Positions 1 through 9,130 of a DNA stretch of 64,000 nucleotides are shown piece by piece. The first letter of the stretch is position 1, and the number at the start of each line of letters is the position of its first letter. This stretch comes from Cupriavidus phytohabitans (lineage in GTDB: Bacteria > Pseudomonadota > Gammaproteobacteria > Burkholderiales > Burkholderiaceae), in assembly GCF_000426345.1 (NCBI RefSeq), contig NZ_AUFE01000005.1:1-64000 (forward strand), read 5' to 3'. Below the pieces are notes generated by a model that ran no database searches, was not told where the DNA came from, and was given only the letters and a program-made list of their open reading frames with translations. The translations under genes and the position numbers were made by a program.

Positions 1-236
1 CGAATCGGCAGGCGAGGCCGGCCAGCGGCACTGACGCCGGCACCGGCCACTGCCAGTGTCGGACCAAACAAGTCCTCGCCGACCACAGTGCGTCCATCCT
101 TCCCCTTGCGCGCAAGCACCGGCGCCAGGGCCGCCTCAATGTTGTTCCATGGCATCCGGGTCGCCAGCACTGCGAGCGGATGCCGTAGATCAATCATCCC
201 GTCCAAGCGGCTGCGAAAGAAGTCCGGTGTGCTCAT
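1..236 (-). CDS. IS5-type transposase, N-terminal part, runs off the window
   Basis: The reverse strand reads from ATG at 236 to the window edge without a stop, giving about 78 residues. It begins MSTPDFFRSRLDGMIDL, contains HPLAVLATRMPW and ends with GVSAAGRPRLPI, which I recognise as the N-terminus of IS5-group DDE transposases just before the catalytic region. The catalytic residues lie outside the window, so I cannot say whether the element is complete. It is the leftmost of several insertion-sequence traces flanking the polysaccharide island. The exact left inverted repeat was not identified in the 170 bases upstream of the start. Confidence 0.8.
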   Translation of the reverse strand, partial: MSTPDFFRSRLDGMIDLRHPLAVLATRMPWNNIEAALAPVLARKGKDGRTVVGEDLFGPTLAVAGAGVSAAGRPRLPI

Positions 237-408
237 CAGCAAGGCCCTCAAATCTCCCAGGATTTAAATCAGATTCCTATTCGATCTGGGAGTTCTGCAC
301 GCAGCACAATTCTTCCGACGCCTTGCTGCGCCTTACCCTTCAACATTCTGCAGGCCGGACTTACTAACCTTCTGCGTTTTTGCACGGAGAAGCGATGCCC
401 AAGCCCCC

Positions 409-740
409 ATGACGATACGCATGATCAAAGACGTGTTACGACTCAAACACGAATCCAGACTGTCGCACGCCAGCATTGCCGCGGCGCTGCAAGTCTCCAA
501 AGGGTGGTGTCCAAGTATGTGTCGCTGGCCGTTGAGGCCGGACTGGCATGGGACCAGCTACAACGCGACCTCGACGAGGCGGCGATCGCCGCCCGCTTGC
601 TCCCAGCGCACGCAACAACGCCTACGTGCCGCCGGACTATCCCGCATCCATCAGGACCTGCGCCGCAAGGCGTCACGCTGACCCTGCTGTGGTAGGAATA
701 TGTCGAGGCTCATCCCGGCGGCGGCCGAAGGTCTGCAATG
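409..740 (+). pseudogene. IS21 istA remnant (broken transposase N-terminus)
   Basis: This is a decayed start of an IS21-family IstA transposase. The first frame (ATG 409) reads IKDVLRLKHESRLSHASIAA, the typical IstA helix-turn-helix start. A lost base in the G run near 502-504 moves the reading to VVSKYVSLAVEAGLAWDQL. Further pieces (IHQDLRRK and GVTLTLLW) lie in different frames, and a TAG codon sits inside the conserved LLWEEYVEAHPGG block near 692. At least three frame changes plus a stop mean it cannot give an active protein. No istB is present after it. Confidence 0.8.
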
Positions 741-744
741 AGCC

Positions 745-887
745 CTCAAAACAAGCAGAAAATACCGCGCTGCGTGCCGAAGTGGCCGCGTGGCGGGAAT
801 GTGCCGCCGCCAAGAGCGAATACCCTTTGAGGGGCAGCTCATTCGAGCCGGGCTATGCCTGCTGCCTGCTGCAGTAGACATCGCCAC
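745..887 (+). pseudogene. possible transposase scrap
   Basis: One frame reads KQAENTALRAEVAAWRE, which resembles the leucine-zipper-like N-terminus of IS66 TnpC proteins, but the match is short and such heptad sequence is common. It ends at a stop near 877. If it is IS66-derived, it would pair with the IS66 C-terminal remnant at 3390-3573 on the same strand, with the 754-residue membrane protein gene lying between them. This is weak evidence. Confidence 0.2.
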
Positions 888-911
888 CTTTCAGCCTTCA
901 GAAGACTGTGA

Positions 912-3176
912 TCAATCGGGCTGCACCGACAGGCGGCGCAGGCCGATGCCGATCTTGCGTTGGTCGCCGCCGATTCCCAGTTCGTAAGGCGATCGGGGAT
1001 TTCCTGCGGCAATCGTGATCTCCCTGGATCCCTCTGCGGGCGCGAAGTGCAGGGAGAATTGCTGCATGCGCGCAGTGGGCATGAAGGTAGAGGACTGTCC
1101 TCCGATGCTGACCATGACCGGATTGCCAGCGTTCGGGCCGAAAGCTTGCGCTTCGATATTCAGGACAAACTGCTTGGGTAGCGCGTCTGCAAAGCTCACC
1201 TTGACGGCGCGTGCTAAGTTGGCATCTGACCATCGTCCCCAGCTTTCGAGAATTGACAGCCCTTCCACGGAGGAGACGAACCTGGGCCAACCGGAGCGGC
1301 TGAAATCGATGCCTTGCTGCAGGGTGCCGCGATACCGCTCGCCGTCTGTGTCGGCGACAAAGTCGACGCGTTCCATGATGTCTTTGTCGCTCAGGCCGGT
1401 GAGGGAAGCGGCATTCGCGGGGTTGCTTGCCAGAGCGAAGAACGCTTGTTGCCCATCGTTGCTCACTAGCGTGGCGGGTTTGCCCAGCAACTGAGTCAGC
1501 TCTCGCTCAATTGCCGCTCCTTGATCGATATATCCGCGGCGGTCGATGTAGATGCCGGCGAATCCCAGGCTTTCCAGAATCGAGAGTTGTCGAGATGTCG
1601 GTTGTTGTGCCAAGGCGCGGAAGAAGAGATCGCCGGGGCGCCCTTTCATGCCGCCGTAGCTCCACTTGAGTGACGAGGAATGAAGGTAAGCCCGCCCCAA
1701 ATCGTAAGTACCCAGCTTGTGCTGGTGTGGCACCTCGGGAAAACCGATATATGGCAACTGATAGATCATGCTCCCTTGAGGAACCTGCTTCTCAATGTTT
1801 GCCACGAACTTTGCGTCGTTCACCCAGGCCGCCTCGTTTGCCACGAGGCACGCGGTGCAAGCATTGGTCGTCTGATCCCATAGTGCCAGTGCGCATAGCG
1901 CGACGGCAATGATCGAGCGGCGAGGCGCGACTCGTGTGCCGAGATACTTGACGCCAATCATGGCGGCGCACACCGAGGTGAATGCAATGAAAATACTGAC
2001 CCGGTTCCAGCCGCGGATTGCTGGACTGATCAGCAGGCTGAAGAGAGATGAGAATCCGCCGATCGTCGATGCCAGCAGTAGAACCAGCGTCAGGCCCGCA
2101 AGCACATGGAGCAGCCGTCCATCTTCCCCGCTGGGCTGCGGTATCAGCAGTCTTGTGAGAAGGAACAGCAGGCCAATGCTGCCAATGAGTCCAAGCGCCG
2201 CGAAACGGTTCTCGTAGACCAGCGGGAAACTGTTCGAATACTGGGCGTTTAATGACGCGAATTTCGGAAGGCGATGTTCGGGGCGCGGCAATAGCAGTTG
2301 CACGAGCTTGAGCCCGTGGATTTCGGCTTCATATGCAAAACGTTGCACGGCTTCGGGATTGGCTGCGTGCTTGCTGCGGTCCAGCAGATTCGGCGCGACG
2401 TTTGCGGCGATTCCGAGCGTCACGATACCGACAGCAAGGAGGCTAGGCAGGAGTGCACTAAATTTCCGGGTGCTGAGGCTGCGTATGATTCCACCACCCA
2501 AGAATGCGATCAAGCCGAAGAGCGCGTAATAGACACCAAAGCATGATGCAGCGAGCACGGCGCAGACATCTATGACCAGCGTGGACTGCTTTCCTTTCCC
2601 CTTCTTCCACCCAAACGACCCCGTGGAGATTCGGTATGCGTACCAGACGAAAATGGGCGCAACAAAGTACCAGGTGTAGAAGAGATGCGGCAGCCGCATG
2701 AAGTGGAATGGCGCGATTGTATAGATCAGGCCTCCGGCGAAGCTGAGGGTACGGCTCAGGTTGAACTTGCGCAGCACGAAATACGCTGCCAACGCGTTCA
2801 ACGGAAAACCCAGCAGATAGTAGAAGTTCAGTGCCGCGGCTGGCCCACCGAATAACGAGCCGAGAATCTTGAGCGCCAGCAGACTACCCGAGTCCGGCAT
2901 CGGGTAGTCATAAAGGGATGAGCCGAAGGGCGTGCCCATGAGGTCGGTGTGGTAAATCCACTCGTTCTCGATGACTCGCTTGATGACCGTGAGCATCAGC
3001 AGGCCGTCACCCTCGTAGATCAGCGGTACCCCAAGTTTGACAACAGGACCTCCAGCGAGCACCCAGCCGACCAGTGCCGTTACTAAAGTAAGCGCGATCG
3101 GCGTGATGAAACACAAGCGCCCCGCACTGGCACTTGCGGTGGCTGCCGATGAAGGTTGGGCAGTGAAGTTTGTCAC
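912..3176 (-). CDS. large multi-pass membrane protein, GT-C-like, polysaccharide island
   Basis: A protein of about 754 residues begins at a GTG codon. The first half carries many hydrophobic segments with short polar loops (from about residue 24 to 430), and the last 300 residues look soluble. An acidic EGDGLL motif follows the first membrane segment, as in GT-C glycosyltransferases and O-antigen-modifying membrane proteins that use polyprenyl-linked sugars. I do not recognise a named family with confidence; a sugar translocase/glucosyltransferase role is inferred from position. It shares the minus orientation of the rfb operon but is separated from it by 600 bases with IS66 debris, so it probably has its own promoter. 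No clear ribosome binding site precedes the GTG, and the start could lie slightly downstream. Confidence 0.65.
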   Translation of the reverse strand: MTNFTAQPSSAATASASAGRLCFITPIALTLVTALVGWVLAGGPVVKLGVPLIYEGDGLLMLTVIKRVIENEWIYHTDLMGTPFGSSLYDYPMPDSGSLLALKILGSLFGGPAAALNFYYLLGFPLNALAAYFVLRKFNLSRTLSFAGGLIYTIAPFHFMRLPHLFYTWYFVAPIFVWYAYRISTGSFGWKKGKGKQSTLVIDVCAVLAASCFGVYYALFGLIAFLGGGIIRSLSTRKFSALLPSLLAVGIVTLGIAANVAPNLLDRSKHAANPEAVQRFAYEAEIHGLKLVQLLLPRPEHRLPKFASLNAQYSNSFPLVYENRFAALGLIGSIGLLFLLTRLLIPQPSGEDGRLLHVLAGLTLVLLLASTIGGFSSLFSLLISPAIRGWNRVSIFIAFTSVCAAMIGVKYLGTRVAPRRSIIAVALCALALWDQTTNACTACLVANEAAWVNDAKFVANIEKQVPQGSMIYQLPYIGFPEVPHQHKLGTYDLGRAYLHSSSLKWSYGGMKGRPGDLFFRALAQQPTSRQLSILESLGFAGIYIDRRGYIDQGAAIERELTQLLGKPATLVSNDGQQAFFALASNPANAASLTGLSDKDIMERVDFVADTDGERYRGTLQQGIDFSRSGWPRFVSSVEGLSILESWGRWSDANLARAVKVSFADALPKQFVLNIEAQAFGPNAGNPVMVSIGGQSSTFMPTARMQQFSLHFAPAEGSREITIAAGNPRSPYELGIGGDQRKIGIGLRRLSVQPD

Positions 3177-3389
3177 GGCGTTTGTCTACGAAGAAAGTTA
3201 TTGGACGGGGTTGGTGTGCTGTGTCTTTCCCGCGCGGGCAAGTGCTCCGCCAACACGCCCCATTTGGGGGCGGCAGGAAAAATTCTCGTCATCAGAGCCA
3301 ATTTTTCTGAGCGAACACGTCTTATCACTCTGAACGCACCAATTCACGCGGCTTGTTCAGCATAGCCCTAACTGTCGGACTCAGGAGAT

Positions 3390-3573
3390 AGCGGTGGCGA
3401 TCGGGCTGCCGCGATGTACACACTCATCGGCACCGCCCGGCTCAATGAACCCGGAAGCGTACTTGCGCCATGTGCTGGGCCGCATCGCCGATCACCCCAT
3501 CAATCGGATCGCCGAACTCCTGCCCTGGGCCGTCGCTGACGAACTGCCGTTCCTCGACACGCCCGCTCCCTAA
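3390..3573 (+). pseudogene. IS66 tnpC C-terminal remnant
   Basis: The reading SGGDRAAAMYTLIGTARLN continues, after a one-base frame change near 3443-3446, into NPEAYLRHVLGRIADHPINR and ends LLPWAVADELPFLDTPAP then TAA. This is the conserved C-terminus of IS66-family TnpC transposases. Only about 60 residues remain and they are frameshifted, so it is a fossil. The rest of the 3177-3777 gap shows no gene that I can support. Confidence 0.85.
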
Positions 3574-3607
3574 CTCCTGCTACGCCAACAGCGATTCATT
3601 CGATTGT

Positions 3608-3624
3608 GCTGACCGGGTCGTTAC
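3608..3624 (+). repeat. candidate IS66 right end
   Basis: About 40 bases after the tnpC stop the reverse strand reads GTAACGACCCGGTCAG. IS66 terminal repeats usually begin GTAAGCG, so this may be the right inverted repeat of the broken element. No matching left end was found nearby. Confidence 0.35.
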
Positions 3625-3777
3625 GCCTGCTCGGCGAGCCCGCGCAGTAGTTCGGCCTGGCGCCCGCCGTAACTCAATCACTCTTGGCGAGTCGCCAAAA
3701 TGCAGGATGGCGGCCCTTGCCAGGATCTGCACGATGACTTCGGAGCCAATATTCGCCGCTAGTTTCACTCGATTGCA

Positions 3778-4713
3778 CTAGGAATCAAAATTTATGCGTT
3801 CAGCTTCGATCACTAGGGGCATGTTCCGAACCTGCGTATGTATTGATCCTATGTATTCGCCAAGCAGTCCAATGAAAAACGTCTGAATTGCACCAAAAAA
3901 GAAAATACCAATCAGAACTGGGGCAATCCCAAGCTGAAAGGAGTCCCAAAAAATAAATTTAGCAATCAGAAAGCCGATAGCGGTAAATAGGCTGAGAATG
4001 GATAGGAGAAAACCACCCATGGCCATAAGTCGTAATGGCACCTTTGAGTGATTCGTGATTCCTAACATTGCTATATCATACAGCGTGTAGAAGTTGTTCT
4101 TGGTTATTCCGCGCTGGCGCCTCGGTTGCTTGAAAGGCACGGTTGCGATCGGAAACCCTATTTCACATAGCAGACCTCGAAAATATGGATAGGGATCCTG
4201 AATTTTTCGCAAAATATCGATGATGACGCGGTCGAAAAGACCTGCTCCTGTGGCATTTTTGACGAGAGGAACCTCCGATATTCTGGAAATAAACCGGTAA
4301 TAGGTTTTCCGAATAACAAACATCAGGGGGGATTCTTCGCTCTCTGGCTTGACGGCCAATACGGTTTTATATCCATTTTCCCACGCCTTTAGAAACTCCG
4401 CTATCATCTCCGGCGGATCCTGCAAATCCGAAGCTATCAGGATGCAGGCGTCGCCGCTAGATTGTAGCAAGGCATGATAAGGGGACCTGATGTGACCAAA
4501 ATTTCTTGCATTAATAATAACCTTAACCCGCTTGTCCCTGGCAGCAATTTCCCTGAGCTTTCCGACAGTGCCATCCGTGGAGCAATTGTCGATACAAATA
4601 TGCTCGTACTCATACGGAAGCTTGGACATCACCTCAGCGATCCGCCGATGCAGTTCTTCGATATTTTCTTCTTCATTATAGCACGGTGTGACAATGCTTA
4701 TCAGCTTAGTCAT
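3778..4713 (-). CDS. family 2 glycosyltransferase, polyprenyl-phosphate type (GtrB/ArnC-like)
   Basis: About 311 residues from ATG 4713; a TTG at 4725 is also in frame, but the ATG gives the conserved MTKLISIVTPCYNEEENIEE start. The GT-A fold carries the DLQDPPEMI acidic motif at about residue 100. Two long hydrophobic segments follow at about 225-250 and 260-290, the layout of DPM1/GtrB enzymes that load a sugar on undecaprenyl phosphate at the inner membrane. It overlaps the end of the GtrA-like gene by 8 bases, the classic GtrA-GtrB pairing, so flipping and loading of the same sugar is likely. It is the last gene of the rfb operon. The donor is unknown; the CDP-branched sugar made upstream is a reasonable guess. 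Confidence 0.85.
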   Translation of the reverse strand: MTKLISIVTPCYNEEENIEELHRRIAEVMSKLPYEYEHICIDNCSTDGTVGKLREIAARDKRVKVIINARNFGHIRSPYHALLQSSGDACILIASDLQDPPEMIAEFLKAWENGYKTVLAVKPESEESPLMFVIRKTYYRFISRISEVPLVKNATGAGLFDRVIIDILRKIQDPYPYFRGLLCEIGFPIATVPFKQPRRQRGITKNNFYTLYDIAMLGITNHSKVPLRLMAMGGFLLSILSLFTAIGFLIAKFIFWDSFQLGIAPVLIGIFFFGAIQTFFIGLLGEYIGSIHTQVRNMPLVIEAERINFDS

Positions 4714-5104
4714 AGTTGAAAACAAATCGCTTATTTAGGATAAATGCCAGCGAAGCCATCGGAAGAATGAGAATTGCACCCCCGACGTAAGGGGTGACTT
4801 CGATGAGAGAAAATGCCTTGATTCCGGCTGCGTTCACTATGTAAACCACAACATAGGAGCCAATAAAGCGATATATAAGGCGGTTGTTGCGAGAGCCAAA
4901 TACGAGGGCGCCAGTACTTTTGAAGTTAAAAATTACTCCGAAAATCGTTGCCAAGAACAGGGCAAAGGTGAAGTGCAGCCCTGCATACACAAGGACTGCA
5001 AAACACCCATATCCGAATGCGGAATTCAAGGCGCCAACGAAAAGAAATTTTACAAACTGGTGTTTAAGCAATTCGTGGCAAATATTCAATGTGAACTTCT
5101 GCAC
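4706..5104 (-). CDS. GtrA-like flippase
   Basis: This small protein of 132 residues starts at GTG 5104 and has four hydrophobic segments. The family's FVKFLFVGALNSAFGYG start is present and the C-terminus FILNKRFVF is typical. GtrA-family proteins are thought to flip undecaprenyl-phosphate-linked monosaccharides across the inner membrane. It begins 6 bases after the epimerase gene and overlaps the following glycosyltransferase, so the three are translated as one unit. The local base composition is clearly AT-richer than in the core genes to the right. Confidence 0.85.
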   Translation of the reverse strand: MQKFTLNICHELLKHQFVKFLFVGALNSAFGYGCFAVLVYAGLHFTFALFLATIFGVIFNFKSTGALVFGSRNNRLIYRFIGSYVVVYIVNAAGIKAFSLIEVTPYVGGAILILPMASLAFILNKRFVFNYD

Positions 5105-5110
5105 GGTTGG

Positions 5111-6040
5111 CTATATTCGTTTGCTTATCAGACGAACTTCGTTCAAAATACTATCCATTGAATTTCGCGTTGGATAGAATCCGAAAATCTCCGCTTCGCG
5201 ATTCATCGAATAGTAATTCATCTTCACCCCGGTCGCGTTGACGCCTGCCGGTGCATTTCTGACTTCATACGCCAAACCAAACTGTTCTTTCAGTGCTTCC
5301 AGTAACGTCATCTTGGCTACTGGCGCGAGGGTGTAACAATCCACTACCTTATTCGAAGGGGGGGCCTCGAGAATGAGGGAGACCAATCGCGTAAAGTCGT
5401 CCGGTCCAATGTAGTCTCGTACAATATTGTCCGGCGAAGTAATTAACGTCTCGCCTGACTCTATCGCGCGCAAGAGATCTGTAATAAAGAATCGCGCTGA
5501 AGGATTCTGCGTGTGGCTGAAATAGCTGAATACCCGAACATCCACAATCGAGAGGGTCGGGTGTGCACGATGGCGGCATTCAGCATACAACTTGGCAACG
5601 CCATACCAGTCCTGCGGCTGGAGGTTGTTGATTGCAATCACAGCCCTGGTATTTGCGTCCACCGGCTCGGCAAAATTTGAACCGTACGCGGCGCCACTGC
5701 TCAGAAAAATGTATCGGCAATCTGGGTAGTGCCTTAAGTAGTCCATTGCCAGGTCGTCGTATTTCAATGTGACATCGAGGATGGACGCTCCCATTGCCGC
5801 AGCCGTGGCTGGATTGCCAACGCCGACGAAATTCACAATGGCGTCGAAACGCTCATCTATGTCGAAGGCGCCGAAGTCCGCAACGCTATGACGGTTCGAC
5901 AAGCCTGCCCCCGCCAGCCAATGTTTCATGGTCTCTGGGCGACGTACAAACAATGCTAACTCGTGATTGCGTTGCCCAGAGAAGGCCAGCACCAGATCTC
6001 CCGCGATTTGGCTGGTGGCACCAAGGATAGCTATTCGCAT
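5111..6040 (-). CDS. NAD-dependent epimerase/dehydratase (SDR family)
   Basis: A protein of 309 residues with a Rossmann start MRIAILGATSQIAGDL and a short-chain reductase core: SSGAAYG near residue 112 and a candidate catalytic Tyr/Lys pair in WYGVAKLYAE near 140. The substrate-binding half is divergent from the common sugar epimerases. It overlaps the transketolase C-subunit gene by 10 bases. In this setting it probably reduces or epimerises the keto group of the CDP-sugar after the transketolase-like enzyme acts; that role is inferred from the operon and not from the sequence itself. Confidence 0.8.
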   Translation of the reverse strand: MRIAILGATSQIAGDLVLAFSGQRNHELALFVRRPETMKHWLAGAGLSNRHSVADFGAFDIDERFDAIVNFVGVGNPATAAAMGASILDVTLKYDDLAMDYLRHYPDCRYIFLSSGAAYGSNFAEPVDANTRAVIAINNLQPQDWYGVAKLYAECRHRAHPTLSIVDVRVFSYFSHTQNPSARFFITDLLRAIESGETLITSPDNIVRDYIGPDDFTRLVSLILEAPPSNKVVDCYTLAPVAKMTLLEALKEQFGLAYEVRNAPAGVNATGVKMNYYSMNREAEIFGFYPTRNSMDSILNEVRLISKRI

Positions 6041-6969
6041 AGATTCGCTCGAGGCAGGGAGGCGAGGTAATCGCGAATTCGTTGCTCAATTGCCTGGCGA
6101 TCTAGTTCGTGTTCCTTCAGCAGATACTCGTAGGTACCGCAATGATGCGAAAAACGATCGCGAACGCCAATTCTCAGAATTCGTAAAGGTGCAGATTCTG
6201 ATGCAATTTCACATATAAGGGAACCTAGGCCCCCCAGTATGGAGTGTTCCTCAAGGACTACGATTGCACGACTATTCTCGCAGATGGCGGTCACCTTTGC
6301 GCTATCAATAGGCTTGATGAAGGGAGCGCTCCAAACTGCTGCATCGGGGTATCTCTGCGCAGCGATATCCTTGGCTGTGCGCACCAGAGAGCCTGTGGCG
6401 ATGAATGTGATATCGCCGGGTTTTCCGGATTTGACTTCCAATAACGCCCCGATCCTTGCTTCTGGTTCGGCAAGATGGACGTCGCCGCGGTCAGATTTCC
6501 CCATGCGCAAGTAGACGGCAGACCTTGATTGATACGCCAATTCCATGCAGGCACTTAGCTCGAAACGATCCGCGGGCGAATAGACCGACAAGTCTGGAAT
6601 CGCTCGTGCACAAGCAATGTCCTCGGTGGCCTGGTGACTCGTACCCAGATGGCTATAGACAAACCCTGCTCCATCGCCGATGAAAACGACAGGCAATTTG
6701 TCGTGAGCCACATCAAGTTTTATTTGCTCGATAACCCGTAACGGTATAAAGGCACTTAGACCGTAGACGAAAGGCCTGAAACCGGCCCGCGCCAGTCCTG
6801 CGGCCATCCCGACCATGTTTTGTTCGGCAATACCTGCATTGATGTATTGCGCGGGACACTCTTTGCGGAAAGCATCGAACAAGGCATATCCATGATCCCC
6901 GGTTAGGAGCAGCACATTGGGGTCGGCTTTTGCGAGGCGAATCAGTGCGTCAGAAAAAGCAGCTCTCAT
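6031..6969 (-). CDS. transketolase-like C-terminal subunit (split transketolase)
   Basis: I take ATG 6969, giving 312 residues; the longer reading adds a cysteine-rich leader that is not typical. The ATG forms an ATGA overlap with the stop of the N-terminal subunit gene, so translation is coupled. The protein has the pyrimidine-binding domain of transketolases (INAGIAEQNMVGMAAGLARAG, with the Glu that activates thiamine diphosphate) and the C-terminal domain. Together with the preceding gene it should form a two-subunit enzyme that transfers a two-carbon ketol unit. Its place between rfbH and a sugar epimerase points to modification of the CDP-deoxysugar and not to central metabolism. Confidence 0.85.
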   Translation of the reverse strand: MRAAFSDALIRLAKADPNVLLLTGDHGYALFDAFRKECPAQYINAGIAEQNMVGMAAGLARAGFRPFVYGLSAFIPLRVIEQIKLDVAHDKLPVVFIGDGAGFVYSHLGTSHQATEDIACARAIPDLSVYSPADRFELSACMELAYQSRSAVYLRMGKSDRGDVHLAEPEARIGALLEVKSGKPGDITFIATGSLVRTAKDIAAQRYPDAAVWSAPFIKPIDSAKVTAICENSRAIVVLEEHSILGGLGSLICEIASESAPLRILRIGVRDRFSHHCGTYEYLLKEHELDRQAIEQRIRDYLASLPRANLCE

Positions 6970-7796
6970 TGTGCACCCCCGGCAACGGCGGATGCAGCCT
7001 GTGCATAGGTTTCCGCATTTAGGCGTGTGTAATGCCAAATATTATTGTGTTCCATGAAAGGCACACCTTTGCCTTTGACCGTCTTGGCAATGACAGCTTT
7101 TGGCGACCTCGAATCGCTTTTCCAGAGATCGGTGATCGCGCAGTCAATGGCAGTCTCATCATGACCATCGATCGTTACCGCTTCAAAGCCGAAACTCTCG
7201 AACTTGGATTGGATCGAACCAAGCTTGAGGACTTCCTGAGTACTCCCCATTGCCTGGAAGCCGTTCTCGTCCACGATGACCATGAAGTCCTTTAGCTCGT
7301 GGTGGGCCGCGAAAAGTGCTCCCTCCCAGATAGGGCCTTCATTTAGCTCGCCATCGCCCACCAAGGCATAGGTCTTTTGACCAGTGCCACGTAGCTTTGC
7401 TCCGGTCGCGAGACCTACGCCGACCGAGAAGCCGTGGCCCAATGAGCCCGAAGTCACTTCGAGACCTCGTATTCTTGAATCGGAAAGGCCTTTCAGGTCG
7501 CTGCCATCGGAAAAATACCGCGACAGTGCCTCATCCTTAAGCCAGCCCAATTCGTGCATGCAGGCGTACTGTGCCATAACACCATGGCCCTTGCTGAGCA
7601 CGAGATAGTCGCGGCCAGGATCAACCGGATTGTTGCCCGGATACCGCAAATGGTTTCGATATAAAACCGCTAGGAGCTCAATAATTGAGAACGCACAACC
7701 AATGTGCACCGTGGAACCGGCATAGGCCATATCCAGTACTTTTTTTCGGAGTACACTGGTATCGAAGGCTTTCGTCGGGAGGCTCATTGGAGGCAC
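6966..7796 (-). CDS. transketolase-like N-terminal subunit (split transketolase)
   Basis: A protein of 276 residues covering only the thiamine-diphosphate-binding domain. The GDGELNEGPIWEG motif with Asn about 27 residues on (VDENGFQ) binds magnesium and cofactor, and KGHGVMAQYA is the usual substrate-side histidine loop. The start could be 7796 or MSLPTK at 7787. It begins 3 bases after the rfbH stop. A full-length transketolase is about 660 residues; here the two halves are separate genes, as in several archaeal and surface-polysaccharide enzymes. Confidence 0.85.
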   Translation of the reverse strand: MPPMSLPTKAFDTSVLRKKVLDMAYAGSTVHIGCAFSIIELLAVLYRNHLRYPGNNPVDPGRDYLVLSKGHGVMAQYACMHELGWLKDEALSRYFSDGSDLKGLSDSRIRGLEVTSGSLGHGFSVGVGLATGAKLRGTGQKTYALVGDGELNEGPIWEGALFAAHHELKDFMVIVDENGFQAMGSTQEVLKLGSIQSKFESFGFEAVTIDGHDETAIDCAITDLWKSDSRSPKAVIAKTVKGKGVPFMEHNNIWHYTRLNAETYAQAASAVAGGAQ

Positions 7797-7799
7797 CGC

Positions 7800-9122
7800 T
7801 TAAAAATTCACGCCCAAATAGGCTTCGATCTTGCTGGCGGAAAATTCCAGCATGTCTTGCGTCAGCGCAGGCTGCACGCCGATCCAGAACGTGTTGTTCA
7901 TTACTTTGTCGCTATTAGTCAGCTCGCCGCTTATCCGGAAATTTCGTCCGATCATATAAGGTTGACGAACTAGGTTGCCAGCGAACAGTAGACGGGTGCC
8001 GACCTTGTTCTGGTCAAGATATTGAAGCAGTTCGACGCGAGTGACCGGAGCGTTTTCCTTGAGGGTAATCGGGAAGCCGAACCAGGACGGGTCTGAATTA
8101 GGGGTGGCTTTCGGCAGGATCAGAAATTCTTCGCATGCAGCCAGACGCTCCCTGAGGAAGGAAAAGTTATTCTTCCGCTGCTGGATAAAGGTAGGAGCCT
8201 TTGCGAGCTGCGCCAAGCCACAGGCAGCTTGCATATCGGTAATCTTGAGGTTATAGCCGAGATGGCTATAGGTGTATTTGTGGTCGTAACCTTCGGGCAA
8301 GCTGCCGAGTTTTTGGCAGAAACGGCGACCGCAGGTGTTGTCCTTGCCAGGCGCGCAATAGCAATCGCGGCCCCAGTCTCGGAAGCTCTCAGCGATCAGT
8401 TTGAGTTCGGCATTGTTGGTGAAGACTGCGCCCCCTTCACCCATTGTGATGTGGTGGGCAGGATAGAAGCTCAGGGTGCCAATGTCGCCGAAAGTGCCGA
8501 CGAGCTGACCGTTGTACGTGGAGCCCAGCGCGTCGCAGCAGTCTTCAACCAGCCAAAGGTTGTATTTCTTGCAAAGGGCGGTGATGACTTCCAGGCTGTA
8601 TGGATTGCCCAGCGTGTGGGCCAACATGATCGCTTTGGTTTTGGGGCTGATGGCAGCTTCGATCTTGGTGGCATCGATATTGTACGTGCCTAGTTCGACG
8701 TCGACGAAGACGGGCACGGCACCAAATTGCAGAATGGGGTTGACAGTGGTCGGGAAGCCAGCGGCGACACCAATGACTTCGTCGCCGGGTTTGATTGCGC
8801 GCTCACCGAGCTTGGGCGATGTCAGCGTGGAAAATGCGACCAAGTTGGCGGAAGAGCCGGAATTGACAGTGATAAGGAATTTGACGCCGAGGAAGGCGGC
8901 AAGGCGCTGTTCAAATTCGTCGTTGAAGCGACCGGTCGTCAGCCAACCGTCGAGCGAGGCTTCGACCATGAGTTTAAGTTCGGCGGCGTCGAGGACTTTG
9001 CCGGACGGCGGCACGACGGAGGCACCGGGCAGGAATGGCTGTGGGGCCAGCGCGATAGCGGCGTACTCGTCGACCAACTTGGCGATTTGTTCGCGGAGTG
9101 CGTGGGTATTGGCGTTTTGCAT
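7800..9122 (-). CDS. rfbH: CDP-4-keto-6-deoxy-D-glucose-3-dehydrase (E1, RfbH/DdhC)
   Basis: A protein of 440 residues that removes the C3 hydroxyl of CDP-4-keto-6-deoxyglucose using pyridoxamine phosphate and a [2Fe-2S] cluster. The aminotransferase fold is of the DegT type, but the usual PLP lysine is histidine ([15 protein letters not shown]223), the hallmark of E1 enzymes. The cluster cysteines fit C196-X57-C254-X-C256-X7-C264 exactly. It follows rfbG by 8 bases. A reductase partner (E3, DdhD-like) is not in the window and must be elsewhere or be replaced by another electron donor. The product is CDP-4-keto-3,6-dideoxyglucose. Confidence 0.95.
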   Translation of the reverse strand: MQNANTHALREQIAKLVDEYAAIALAPQPFLPGASVVPPSGKVLDAAELKLMVEASLDGWLTTGRFNDEFEQRLAAFLGVKFLITVNSGSSANLVAFSTLTSPKLGERAIKPGDEVIGVAAGFPTTVNPILQFGAVPVFVDVELGTYNIDATKIEAAISPKTKAIMLAHTLGNPYSLEVITALCKKYNLWLVEDCCDALGSTYNGQLVGTFGDIGTLSFYPAHHITMGEGGAVFTNNAELKLIAESFRDWGRDCYCAPGKDNTCGRRFCQKLGSLPEGYDHKYTYSHLGYNLKITDMQAACGLAQLAKAPTFIQQRKNNFSFLRERLAACEEFLILPKATPNSDPSWFGFPITLKENAPVTRVELLQYLDQNKVGTRLLFAGNLVRQPYMIGRNFRISGELTNSDKVMNNTFWIGVQPALTQDMLEFSASKIEAYLGVNF

Positions 9123-9130
9123 GGTGTTCT

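Noticed and set aside
3580-3781. Small ORFs on both strands after the IS66 remnant
   Set aside because: They overlap each other in opposite directions and resemble nothing; the first overlaps the IS66 right end.
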